Below, piece after piece: positions 24,901 through 36,981 of a DNA stretch of 64,000 bases; the first letter of the stretch is position 1; every line of letters starts with the position of its first letter. A program made the translations under genes and the position numbers. The stretch comes from Hyaloraphidium curvatum (Eukaryota > Monoblepharomycota > Hyaloraphidiomycetes > Hyaloraphidiales > Hyaloraphidiaceae), in contig JAIVFI010000025.1 in the NCBI GenBank assembly GCA_025558095.1, forward strand, positions 372,001-436,000. Direction: 5' to 3'. A model generated the notes under the pieces. The model worked only from the letters and a program-made list of their open reading frames with translations. It made no database searches and was not told the origin of the DNA.

Positions 24901-25738
24901 CGACTTTGGCAGGGCGGAGGGGACGTGTTTCTTCCGCACTCATGCTTCCCGCGGCTCCCGCTCAATTGCTGCCTTCTCTGCTAGACAGCCGCTTTGATCA
25001 ACGTGAGTCGTGGAGCAAGCCGATGGTCGGGACGCTGCTGATGCGGGCGATGCGGGCGTATTGCAGAGAAAATCCACCAGGGAAGCCTTGAGTGTGAGTT
25101 TGTCCGAACTCGAATGACCTGTCGTACGCTGACAGCCCGCGATGCAGCGCATGTGCTGGACGGCCTTCTGGGGGCCCTCTCCGAGGCCGCATCCGACGGT
25201 GTAAAGTCAACTTCCTTCCGCGGGAACCACACACGGAACACCGCGCAGATTGAGGAGCTCGACAATGACCAGGACATGGACAATCGTGGCGCCGACATCA
25301 CCTTGATTGACCTCCGTGTCGAGGCGCCGCGCGCGCGAAGACCGAACCTTGCGGCTCCCCCAGTTGCTGAGGAGCCCACTTCGAACACAGATGGAGACGA
25401 TGGTATCGTCGCTCTGTTCATGCAATTGGGCGAGGTACGTGCGGTGACCGCTGCATGAAGGAGCGTATACTGAACTTTGGTTCCGGTCAGCTCGTAAGCC
25501 GTCGCCTCAATGCCAAGGATGCTGAAGCGCGGCTGATGTTCGAAGATGCTGCAAGCGAAGTTGATCAGACTCTCAAGGCGATGCTGACCTCCACGCTGAA
25601 ATCCCGGTACGGTGCGCTGGTATTGAGCCCCGTTCCTGCGATAATCGACTCTTCAACAGCATGCAATCCATCAACGGGTACGCGACGGAAATGGAGAGAG
25701 CGTACGAGAGCCTGGCCAGTGGTCTGGGTCGGAAGTAA
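21995..25738 (+). CDS. SYCP2-like meiotic chromosome axis protein
   Basis: Predicted exons 21995-22149, 22199-22454, 22542-22566, 22625-22819, 22875-23023, 23080-23718, 23771-24709, 24766-24862, 24913-25002, 25067-25093, 25136-25434, 25491-25606, 25660-25738 (1021 aa; every phase closes). The N-terminus is an all-helical ARM-like domain (KAAFARIADLLSADFLDNL to GDYCLQAEFFDVLRTAAL). Next is FEADVR-type ADVRQLLLSFNAEA and a beta-rich Spt16M/PH-like domain (KLWLDLNVDSLSF, ILPFSEIKSWSF). A basic disordered linker with five 16-residue repeats follows, and the last two exons form a coiled coil (ARLMFEDAASEVDQTLKAML). ARM, Spt16M-like, linker, C-terminal coiled coil is the plan of SYCP2 and its fungal counterpart Red1, the core of the meiotic axis that recruits HORMA proteins. 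Alternative start at 21842. Confidence 0.75.
24122..24361 (+). repeat. Five tandem 48-bp coding repeats
   Basis: Five in-frame copies of a 48-bp unit inside exon 7 of the SYCP2-like gene. The consensus 16-mer is RRKNQTKEDRELxxTP. The copies differ by several substitutions but keep exact length, so the array is old or under selection on the protein. The product is a highly charged, probably helical segment in the linker. Confidence 0.9.
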
Positions 25739-25883
25739 CTTGAAACGCGGGCGAGGGAGGGTCGCAAGGTTGCAGACGTAATTCGAGAATCAATTCATCT
25801 TCGTCTCATCAATGTACCGTGCTACAGAACAGCTGCCTCTGTCAAAATCCACTCAATTCCATTTCAGCGAACATTCTTCAGTC

Positions 25884-27273
<1,390 letters not shown>

Positions 27274-27359
27274 CGGGGCGACGACAATGAAGGGTGCGCT
27301 CGATCGCGAAGTGATCAACGTGGTGGTCCGCGTCCCACCATTCAAGCTCGGCGACCAAC
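27274..27359. promoter_or_regulatory. 86-bp bidirectional promoter between WDR5 and dynactin p25
   Basis: Only 86 bp separate the two start codons of divergent genes, so their core promoters and 5' UTRs must overlap. No TATA box was seen. Starts on both sides are fixed by conserved protein N-termini, though 5' non-coding exons cannot be excluded. Confidence 0.6.
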
Positions 27360-28175
27360 ATGGCGGCACTGCGGCCGGAGGTCGATCCGTACATTCCGGA
27401 AGCCTTTTCGAAGGCGGAATACATCGTGACGGTGGGCGCCTTGTCACGTGCGGGATCCGACGGACTCTGAACGCGTCGGTTTCCAGGACGCGGGCAACCG
27501 CGTCTCCCGGAAAGCCCTGATCCTCGGGAGCCAGAACATCACCGTGGGCGGCAAGGTTGGACCCGGCGTGCCGCGCGGACGCGTGGCCGGCATTTCATTC
27601 GCGGCCGCAGACCATCATTCAGTCGGGCGCGGTCATCCGGGGCGACCTCAGGCGCAGCGCGGGCGTGGGCGCGGGCCAGGCCGCGCTGGTATCTATCGGC
27701 AAGTACGGGATGATATCGCGGAACGTCATCATCCGGCCGCCGTACAAGACGTACAAGGGGTGGGTCGCTGCGCGGCGCCAAACCCAACGAACGTCTGGCG
27801 AACGCGGAATCGGAACAGCGCCTTCAACTATTACCCGGTCAAGGTCGGCGATAACGTGCACATTGGTCAGGGCAGCATCATAGAGGCGGCCAGCATCGGG
27901 TCCAACGTCCACATCGGCAAGAACTGCGTCATCGTGAGTTGGTGTTCGGCTCGCATGAACTCGGCTGACCGTGGGCCGCACAGGGACGCTTCGTGATCAT
28001 CAAAGACTGCGTGCAGATTCTGGACGACGCGGTGGTGCCGGCCAACGCCGTGATCCCGCCGTTTTCTGTGTACGGCGGCAACCCGGCCCAGTTCCTCGAG
28101 GAGCTGCCCGAGTCGTTCCCGGAGGCGCACGAGGAGTTTGTCACGGAGTACTTTGAGCAGTTCCGCGTGCGGTGA
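27360..28175 (+). CDS. DCTN5: Dynactin subunit 5 (p25)
   Basis: Predicted exons 27360-27425, 27487-27555, 27611-27759, 27819-27933, 27984-28175 (196 aa). The joined protein is a left-handed beta-helix protein: AFSKAEYI, RVSRKALILGSQNITVGGK, TIIQSGAVIRGDL, VIIRPPYKTYKG, VKVGDNVHIGQGSIIEAASI, NVHIGKNCVI, then GRFVIIKDCVQILDD and VIPPFSVYGGNPA. Length and motif order match p25 of the dynactin pointed-end complex, which links dynein to early endosomes in fungi. The hexapeptide pattern continues across every intron, supporting the joins. Confidence 0.93.
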
Positions 28176-28659
28176 AGCGTCGGGTGTTCGGGTTCTCGAG
28201 CGTTTCGGGTCACGCGGATTGCACCTGTCATTTGTAGAGCTGTCGCTGCTCGCCCGACGTCTTCGAGGTCAGGACGCACCTCGTTCCGCAAAGCCCGCCC
28301 GTTTTTAACTTTCAGTGCAGATTTGAAGGCACCACGCTTCCCGCATTGATTCAGAGCTGCAATGCCGCAGCGGGTGGACCAGGAAGCGTCGGAGCAGCAG
28401 GTGGACGGCATGCCAGGAGTTTGGAATACCGGCCCGAGCTCGCGCGGGCCGTCGGAAGATGCCGCGGATCGTGGATTGCGGCGCGAAAGGGACGACTGCG
28501 GGGCCCGCGTGAGGCAGGGTGTGCATGACGAGAAATGCAATGACAAGGAGCCCGAGAAATCGCGCGCGATGCGAGCCTCTACGAGTCATTGGCTGTAGGA
28601 GATCGATGTCAAATCGACGTCGCGGGACAATCTCGTCCCGCCGAATGCTTTTCCGTTTT
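28176..28659. other. Region between dynactin p25 and giant gene, possible small minus-strand ORF
   Basis: A 94-aa minus-strand ORF (28589-28305, ATG start) has one hydrophobic segment, FLGLLVIAFLVMHTL. A 78-aa plus-strand ORF overlaps it. Neither shows a known domain, so neither is called as a gene. The giant gene's 3' UTR must also lie here. Confidence 0.35.
28622..28641. other. Perfect inverted repeat, 7-bp stem and 6-nt loop
   Basis: GCGGGAC, loop AATCTC, GTCCCGC. It lies 19 bp downstream of the giant gene's stop codon (read on the minus strand). It could be a 3' UTR hairpin or a half-site-like palindrome; nothing else identifies it. Confidence 0.6.
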
Positions 28660-31600
28660 CTATTCCTCGTAGTCGAAACCGGGGAATCGCTTCTTCATCG
28701 AGGGGTAGCTCCAAATGTACTCCCCCGATCGAACTCCCTTGGCCTTCTTGCTCTTGCAATCGCCCTTGTTGATGCCCCCCATGTAAGCCCCGCACCAGTC
28801 CCGCTTGCGCCTCATGATCTCGCCGCAGCCACCGCGGCAGAGATGTATGAGGTCGTAGCGATCGTGGTCGACGGCGTAGTCAATGACGCATTGGCCGCGG
28901 CAAAAGGGAGGATCGCGGAGCTCGCTCTTGTCGCTGGAGACGAGAACAGGATGAGGTTCGGTCCGGATCGATGGGCGGAGGCAAACCCACGTGACCTCAC
29001 CGCCGCATTGCGCGCAGAGAAGGTCAGATTCCGCTTGCAGCATGTCGAGCACGGAGGGTATAAAATAGCTGCCGGATGGCTCCGCGCCCTGCGGAGCGCC
29101 GGAAGCCTGCTTGCTCCGATCGGGCTTCTGGGACTTCTTCTCCTTGACCGCAGGCTGCGACACCGGTTTCGCGACCTTGGCAGCCAGCGATTGCGAGGAC
29201 GAAGGGGTCGAAGTCGGCTGAGCGCGGCTGGGCTTGTCGACCTCGGCCACCTCGGCCACCGTGGGAGTTTGATTGTCGCCTTCGCGCGGCGTCTCCGGGT
29301 AGTGGGTATCGGGAGGGAGCCTGAGCTCCGGAGGAGGCCTGCGCGGCAGGGGATGGAAACGAGCGGCATTGGGGTATCCTGTCGAGGTCGGCGAGGCGGG
29401 GCGGGGCGGAGAGGGTACGATGGGCACGGGCACGTCGACCCGCTTCTTCTGAAACTGGAAGAATGATGCCAAATGTGAGACGCGACAGGAAAAGCGAGGC
29501 GGCGAGAACCAACTTTGGGCAACGGCGTCGGATCACTGCAGAAGATGTCCTTGATGACCATCTGCCCGCCGTCGGTGATTGGAAGATCGCGTGCAACGGA
29601 AGCTTGGTTCCCACGTTGCTTTCCGTCCTTGTCGACGGGCTTGGGTTTCGAGGCATCCTTCTTTGCGTCCGAGCTCGGAGCTCCGGAGTCCTTGGCTCGT
29701 GCGGGGGGCTTGGGCTGCGCAACTTCGCCCCGATGCTTCGGTTTTGGGGCGGCGGACGGCGCGCCCTTCTGCCGGTGCGGAGAGTCGTCCCCAGGCTTCG
29801 GCTTGGATGCAGGCGGCACATCCCTCCGCCTGTGCGGAGAAGGAGGCAAGCTCGGCGGCGCCGCAGGCCGACAAGCGAGGTCCGAAAGGAGGGCCTGCTG
29901 CGCGTCCATCCGCGACACCAGCTGGTTGATGCTCGCTGAGAAGCCATTGAATGCGCCAGGCAGGGTCTGCATTGTCGCGGTGACAGCGGCCAAACCGGCG
30001 GTCATGGCGGCAATCTGAGCGCCCTGATCGGCCAAACCGGAGGTCAGAGCGGCGATCTGAGCGTCCTTCTCCTTGCCGGTGCGTTCAACCTCCCGAACGC
30101 GACCAGCAATGGCTTCGTCGAAAAGCTTTTGGAGCGCAAACTTGCCGTCCACCCGGTCGGCCACGGCAAGCATGAACTCCGAGTCGAGAGCAGAACCTGC
30201 GTTCGCATGCAAGAGCGAACCAGACGCTGCGGCGGCTCCGGCAGCCGCGGCGGCCGCAGCGGCCGCAGCCGCGTCTTCCTCCCTGCCTCCCTCGTCCTCG
30301 GTACACTGGTCTCCGACGTCCCTGCCTCCGTCGTCCTCGGTCGACTGGTCCCCGTCGTCCCTGTAGACGAAACGTTCGCGGGTCGGCGAGCGCGAGAAGG
30401 GCAAAAGAGGGGAGTGCATGGCTGCCCTGCCGCGGGAGGGAGTATGTCCGGCGCGATCGTGGCCCTCGGACTCGCCGTCCGAAGCGTCGCGATCGTCGGG
30501 CCGTGCGGGATGGCGAGCACGCGGAACAGGGCGTGCGGGCGAGGGCGGCAGCTGAGCTCGCAGCTCCTTGAGCTGCTTCGCGATCGCCTTCTTCTCGGCC
30601 TTGGCCTCGTCCGACTGGTCGAAAAAGAGCTCTCCCTCGCGCTTCTCCAGTTCCGCTGCAACGCCTTCCAGCGCGCCGTCGCCGAACAGGTCCGATCGCG
30701 GGTCCGATCTCGCGGATGTCGAGCGCCGGCGGCCAGGAGACAGCGTGAAGCGTACTTCGGGCGGCAGCACGTTTTCCTCGGAAGCAGGGCTGTAAGAGGT
30801 ACGCGGAAATCGGGGTCGGGGCGGAGAGGGGAGGCGAGGACGGCGGTCGTCCAAGGGTGACGGCGGGAGGGGAGGCGAAGAGAGGCGGGAATGCGAGGGC
30901 CGCCAGGGCTCGGGCCGAGGAGCAGCTGGTCGGGCAAGTGCCTGCCGCGCGGGAGGCGCCTTGACGATCCGCTCCGGTTCGTCCTCGTCGGACGAGATCT
31001 CCACAGTTTCGATGACCCTAGGCAGCGCCGGCGAGGCGGATGCCGACAGAGTCCGGCGTGTGGCTGCTTCCTTCGCGGCGAGCTCCTGGTGGTACTTGTT
31101 GACCGCCTTGGTGCTGAAGTCCGGCACGGGCATGATGCTCTTGCTGGCCGGGGTCCTGAGCTGGTTGTCGGTCGCAACCTGCCGCTGCTCGGCGCCAGCT
31201 TGCTTCTGCGCGGGTTGCGGGGCCGGGTCCGAGGCGGGCTTCGCCTGGGGCTTGCGGCTGGGGGCGTTGTCCTTGCCGTTTCCGCCGCCCTTGCCGTCCT
31301 TCCCGCCGCCCTTTCCGTCCCCGCGGCCGTTGTCGTCGTCCGAGTCGGTGTCCGACTCCGTGTCGGGACCCGGCAGGGGCTTCTTGGCCGGCTTGCACTT
31401 GTTCTTCTGCTCGTGCCGGTCCCTATACGACTTTCGGGTGTACTGCAGCCGACGTTAAGCATGCGAAGAAAGCAAGGGTGCATCCACCAACCCCCTTTCC
31501 GCAGATGGTGCAGCAATACGGCGGGTTGTCGTGCATGGCCTGGTGCTTTGCGAACGCTTCGGCGCTCTTGAGCTGCGCAACGGCCGCATCAGCACCAATC

Positions 31601-34600
31601 CTGACCAGGCACGCAGGCACGGGCAACACCTCACCTTCATCTTGCACCGACCGCACTTGAACTCGTCGTGCTGGTCCGCAGGCTCGTTGACCTTGGGCTT
31701 CTTGGCCTTGGACGGCTCGTCGGCGGGTTCCTCGGACGCCCGATCGTCGGGCTGGTCCGCGATCTCGTCGAACTTCCGCTTCTTGACCTGGGGCGGCTTG
31801 TCGGCGGGTTCCTTGGATGCAGGTTTCGGGCCGTCGGTAGGAGGCGGCGCGTGGCGCACGTCGGCACCGCGAGGAGCCGAGGAAGGCGAGCGCAAAAGGT
31901 CTTCGGCAGCGTCGACAAAGATGTCGCGGTCCGAGAGGATCTCATCGCCCGAGGCGGAGCGAGCTCGCGGAGCCGCGGCAGATGCCTGGTCCGCCGCCGG
32001 CTTGGGCAAGTCCGCACCATCCTCCGCGTCTGAGTTGTAATCCGAGTCGTACATGCCGAGCATGGGCAGGGAAACGGGAACGGGGCGGGGAGCCGGCGCC
32101 AGCTTCTTGTCCGAAGACTCTGGCGGCGGCGAGCCCAAGCGCTTGAACCTTCCCGGGTGCTCCTTCGAGCGAAGAGCGAATGGGTCGGCAGCGGGGAGGG
32201 GAGGCACCCGGGGAGCGGCACGAGGCGTCACGGCGCGCTCGGAAACCGGCGAAGGGGAACGGTCCTGGCGAGAGGCGCGCGCCGAAGGAGCGGGAGCAGG
32301 GCCGTTGCGGGGAGCAACGGGCTGTCCGCCCGGCGGAGGATCCGGCCAGGGACCGTTCGGGTCGAACCCGTGGAAGCTGGGATCCTCAGTGGGGAAGACC
32401 TCGAGCTCTGCGGGTTGCGAGGTCGAAGCAGATGGGTCGCAGCATGCCGGTGGCGCGGGCAAAGTAGGCGCATCGGAAGGGATGGGTGGGCAGCGGCAAC
32501 ATGGTCAGCAAAAGCCCGCGATGCCGCGGAATCGATGCCACGCACCGGAGCGGTGGTCGCACTCCTCGCAGTTGCAGACACATGCCACGTCGCAGACGCA
32601 CTTGCCGTCCGGGCGCTTGTAGCACTTGCCAGGACACTTCCGGTGCCTGCGGAAAGGAAACGGCGTGTCAGGCGGCATGATCCAGGCGCACGCCCCGCGG
32701 AAAGCGTACTCCTGCTTCCTGAGGCCGTGCTGGTGGCCGTGCTGGTGGCCATGGCCGTCGCCACGGCGGCCGCGGGACCCCTTGCCCTTGCGAGACTTGC
32801 CCTTCTTGCCGCCGCCGGCCCCGTTCTGCTCGCCCTCCTCGCCTTCCGACCCCGCCTCTTCCGACGCGGACCCCTCATGGCGCTTGCGCTTGCCAGGCTT
32901 CTTCTTCTTCCGCTTCTTGTCGCCGGAGTTGCCCGCGCCCGAACCGCGTCTCCGATCCGGGCCGTCCCGGTCCGAGCCGCCTCCGTTTCCGGAGGCCCCG
33001 GAAGCGCCACCACGGGGCGGGTTGCCCGACGAATCATCGCTGCCCGAAGAAGAAGAGGAGGAGGAAGAGGAACTGTCCGAATCTTTGTCCGGATCGTCCT
33101 TTCCTTGCTCGCCGTCGGAAATGTCCATGCCCTCCTCGGGCCTCAGCACGGCCTTGGCGGTGAGCACGTCGGCGGTTTGCTTGCTGTTGTACGGCGCGTG
33201 GACATCGATCACGGCTCGCGGGTACCTGCAGTCGCGGACGTCAGCAGCATCCCAGGCCAGCGCACGAGCGAACGCAACCCACCTCAAGGCCGCCCTTTCG
33301 GCCAACGCCATCAGCTCCCGCGTGCCCTCGCGCCTCTCCCCCTGCTTGGCAACGGTCTCGGGCGGCGGCCGCTTCCACCGCTTCGGGTACCGCGTGGCGA
33401 GGTTCGGCGCCGAGAAGCCCTCGGCGTTCTTGACGAGCTCGTGGGTGATCTGGCGCGCGATCTCGCAGCCCTGGGAAACGGCAGGCCCGCAGTGCAGGAA
33501 CGGGATGAGCAGGTGCTTTGGCGTGTCCTCCGCGAGGTTGAAGTAGCTGTCCAGGATGCGCATAAAGTCGCGGAACTCGTTCGGGAAGTGGAGCTCGAAC
33601 GTGGCGACGTTGGCGGGACCGCACATCTGATCCAGCATGACACGCGCATTGGGAAAACGCCGGGCGACGTGCATAGGAACGTGCAGCGAAAGGAAGCCGT
33701 CTTCCCGGCTCTCGAACCAGTTCTCGGCGACCTCGTACCGCTTGGAGTGCCGCGAGACCCGGTCGACCGAGGTCGCGGCCACGAGCGTCTTGCCGCGCAT
33801 CCACTCGTCGACGAACGTCGTGATCTTGGTCAGCGAACCCGCGCCTACGGCCGAGACGGCATCCATGGGGAGCACGGCACAGTTGGCGTGTTTGGCGAAG
33901 TAGAAGAAGAACAGCTCCATGAACTCGAGCTGCGTGTTGAGCAGCGAGCTGCCCAGGTCCTCGGAGGACGCAAAGTACTTTTTGCCGCGCGGCGATTCGC
34001 GCGGGACCATGAGGAGGTTGTCGAACCCGCGCATGACGGCCGGGACGAGGTACTGCGGGTGCGAGGGAGGGAGGGAGAGAGGGCAAGGATGGGTGGAGAA
34101 AGCCGGACGGCGGTCAGGAAAGCCATCATCGGCGCAGCAGAGCGGCCCGGCGCACCTTGCGCATCAGGTCAATATAGAGCGACGCCGCCTCGTTCCGGTA
34201 CGAGTTCAGGACCCGCAGCTTCACCGCCCCGGCGTGGCTGGCGACCGATCGCTCCTTCACGTGCACGTTGGACTTTTCGGCCAGGTCGACGAACTTGGCC
34301 AGCATCTCGTCCGCGCCCGGCGCCGAAGGGTCGTAAATGTCGTACCCGCTGCCGTCGGGCATGCCGATGGCGAGCTTGTCCCCCTGCAGGCGGAGGTTGC
34401 GATCCACGTGCTTGTAGTCCGATCCTCTGCGCGAGAAGCGCGAGACGTTGGCCGACACGATCAGGCACTCGCCGGGATTGTCCCGGGGCGGCATGTAGCG
34501 GTTCTGCGGCTTGAGCCTCATCTCGGGGGTGCGGTTGAGTTGCCGGGTGAGCGCGCGCGCGAAATGCTGGCGCCTCCACATGGGGATGGCCTCGTTGGTC

Positions 34601-36621
34601 CGGCCCGCCTCGCTGACGATAGTGACCTTCGAAACCTTCATCGGATCCACGACGAGCTTTGCCGCATCGTCCAAAAGGTTGACTGCCTGCTTGGGCCGGT
34701 CCTCGGCCCGTCCCTGGCGCATGCCCGAGGTGCGCACGGGGATCGTCAGCATCGACGCGTTAATCCTCTTTTCCGGAGGAAGCAGCTCGTCTTCGTCTTC
34801 GAGCGGCTCCTCGCCGTCGCCGCGCTGGGGAGGGAGGCGGCGAGAATGATCGCGAGGCGGAGCGAGGGAGAAAGGAGGGAAGAGCGGAGGAGAGATCGGG
34901 CGCGCATTTCCGTGAGCCATGTGCGCAGCGGGAGCGCGGAAAAGGCCCACCTTGCGCTTCTTGGGCGTCGTGAGGTACGCGGGCTCGAGGTGCCCCGGGT
35001 CGGCCGCCTGCCCCGGCTCCGTCATGTGCGGCACGGGCTTCCGCCGCCCGCGGCCCGGCCGCTTGGCCCGTTCGGCGCCGTCGAGCAGGATCTTGGCCCG
35101 AGACTGGATCTGCGGCGCCGTGCGGCCCGCCTCGTCGATGATGCGCACGTCGGGACCCGCCTTGGCCGCGGTGCGCAGGTCGTGGATCGTCATGCGAGGC
35201 GTCAGCAGGCTCTTTGCCGGCGGGCCCGATCCGAGCGCCTCGAGGTCCAGCGCCTGCACCTCGCCGCCCTGCACGTGCGCCAGATCGTCGACGTCCCTGT
35301 CGACCTCGGCGCCGTCGAGGGGGGGCCGGAAGAACGAGACGAAGGCCGGGTCGACGAGGTCCGTGACGCCGGCGCCGCGCGAGCCCATGACGAAATGCAC
35401 CAGGCGCGGCTCGGCGGTCGTGATGAAGGTCCCGATGTCGGTGCGGTCCCACGGGCGCGTGCCGGGCGGGTCGTAGCCGACGCCGGTGAACCAGACCCGG
35501 GTCGGGAGCGGGTCCTCGAGGCCGCGGAGCCACGCCTTCGCAGCGGCATCGTACCGGCGGTACAGATAGGTGGCAAAGTCCTCGTCCGGGAGGCGTTCCC
35601 CCGCAAGGCCTTTCCTGGTCAGCGCGATGAGCTCCGAGTGGATCAGGTTCACCCCACGCGGAAGCGAAAGCACGCTTTTCAGCTTCCGGTTGTTCCATGC
35701 GGCTTTCTCCTCCGCGCTGGAGTCCCGTTCGTTGAACTGGAACCACATGCGCATGGCGAGGCTCAAGAGGTGCATGGGCGCGATTCTGAGCGGCTGCATC
35801 GCATCAATCATCGCCTGCACTTGCAGCTCGGTGCCCTCGAAGGGCTCGGGCAGGTCGGCGAAGCGAATGCGCGGGACGCCGAGGAAAACATGCACGTAGA
35901 TGTTGGCGTGGCGGGCCGCTTCGTACTTGGCGCCGAAGCGGACCGATCCGTTGAGGGCGTCCGTGCGCGTCGACTGCCAGGCTTCCTTGCGAAGCGGGTG
36001 CGCCGACGACGGATCCGGATCAGGGTTCTTGATGCGCAGCGTGATCGCACGAACGGCGGGCGGCCCTGCGTCGTCGTCGTCGTCGGAGTCCTCCTCCGGC
36101 GTAGCTTCCCCGTCGGTAGGTTCCGCCTCGCGGGGCTTGCCGACGACGCCCCCCTTGCGAGCGAGGGCCGCGATTTCCGGGAACGTGCGGCTCGAGATGG
36201 AAACCTCCATCGAGCTGAACGCGCCGAACGCCCTGATGAACTGAACGAGCAACTCGACGTGCTCCTCCCCGATGTCCGTCCGGAGGAGGAGGGGCGTGCC
36301 GCGGAACCACGGCAGCTGCGGCAACAGCGGCTCCAGCGCGACTTGCCGCCCGTTGAGCTCGTCGTCTTGGTCCGAGTACCTCTGCAGCAGCTTGACCAGG
36401 AGGACGACGACATCGTCGACGCCGACTTCGGGCCGCCTCCCCGTGCCCGGGTCTCGCGGCCGCTCCCGCAGCCACGGGTTGGCCTCCATCGCGGCGGCGC
36501 GGATGGCGGGTTCCGAGGGCGGCGCGGCGCCGGTCGCCCGTGTCGGGGGGCGAGCGAGTCGACGCCTCTTTGGAGGCTGGGGGGGCTGCGAGGAGAAAAT
36601 GGTTGCCGCATGCACCGTCAT
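28660..36621 (-). CDS. Giant protein with two tandem serine-recombinase-like domains and zinc fingers
   Basis: Predicted exons 36621-34951, 34824-34156, 34052-32692, 32646-32546, 32407-31635, 31572-31492, 31442-29514, 29454-28660 (2459 aa, all phases close). Residues 1-557: unknown domain. Domain A (about 582-760): TIPVRTSGMRQ with Arg588/Ser590, KQAVNLLDDA, VTIVSEAGRTN, then LIVSANVSRFSRRGSDY and AEKSNVHVKERS. Domain B (about 793-900): LLMVPRESPRG with Arg798/Ser800, NTQLEF, then LVAATSVDRVSRHSKRY. These are the order and spacing of serine recombinase cores (Y/P-x-R-x-S; D/N-x-S-R-x-S-R; phiC31 has DVSRFSR). Then poly-Ser, basic, Cys-rich (KCPGKCYKRPDGKCVCD), two zinc fingers (FKCGRCKMKLKSAEAF...H...H; YCCTICGKGYTRKSY...H...C), an Ala run and a Cys-rich end. 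Family call by eye; start uncertain (MEANPWL 44 residues on is an option). Confidence 0.65.
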
Positions 36622-36981
36622 CGAACAAAGTACAAACAGGCTTTTCTCGACACGCAAAATCGCCGTCGGAGGACGCAAAAACTGCGGATGCAATTGGATT
36701 ACGCTTCGAAAATGTCCATTGGCGGATTTTCCAGGCTACTGCAGCCCGCGGGGACCCACCTCGGGCTTCTCGTCACGTGCGGGTCGGGGAACGCCGGCCG
36801 GAGACCGGCTGGTTGCAAACTCCACTTCTTTTCGACAATCTAAAAGCAACAGGACCAGAAGACTTGACTTCTACCGCAGGTCATCCCGCAGCCGCGGCGA
36901 CCGGTCCCCCAGGTCCCCCAGAGTCCCGCCGCCGCACCCCACACCCCCCCCTTTCCCGGAAAAGACCACGGGAACTGTTTT
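36622..36981. other. Promoter of giant gene and 3' UTR of EF-1alpha
   Basis: 360 bp between two same-strand genes. No ORF with a recognisable product. A pyrimidine/purine-skewed stretch lies around 36900-36960. Confidence 0.5.

Noticed and set aside
28305-28589. 94-aa minus-strand ORF with one hydrophobic segment
   Set aside because: No homology signal or splice context, and a competing plus-strand ORF covers it; left as a possibility only.
32157-34514. 785-aa plus-strand open frame
   Set aside because: Same antisense effect over exon 2 of the giant gene; composition is low-complexity Arg/Ala/Leu.
28660-36621. Reading the giant gene as five separate genes
   Set aside because: Each open block ends at a good GT donor and the next begins at a good AG acceptor with matching phase and no new start context, so one gene is simpler. 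Transcripts could still split it.
33919-36843. 974-aa plus-strand open frame opposite the giant gene
   Set aside because: Shadow of the minus-strand coding frame caused by high GC at third positions; Arg/Val/Gly-rich, no domain, no introns fit.
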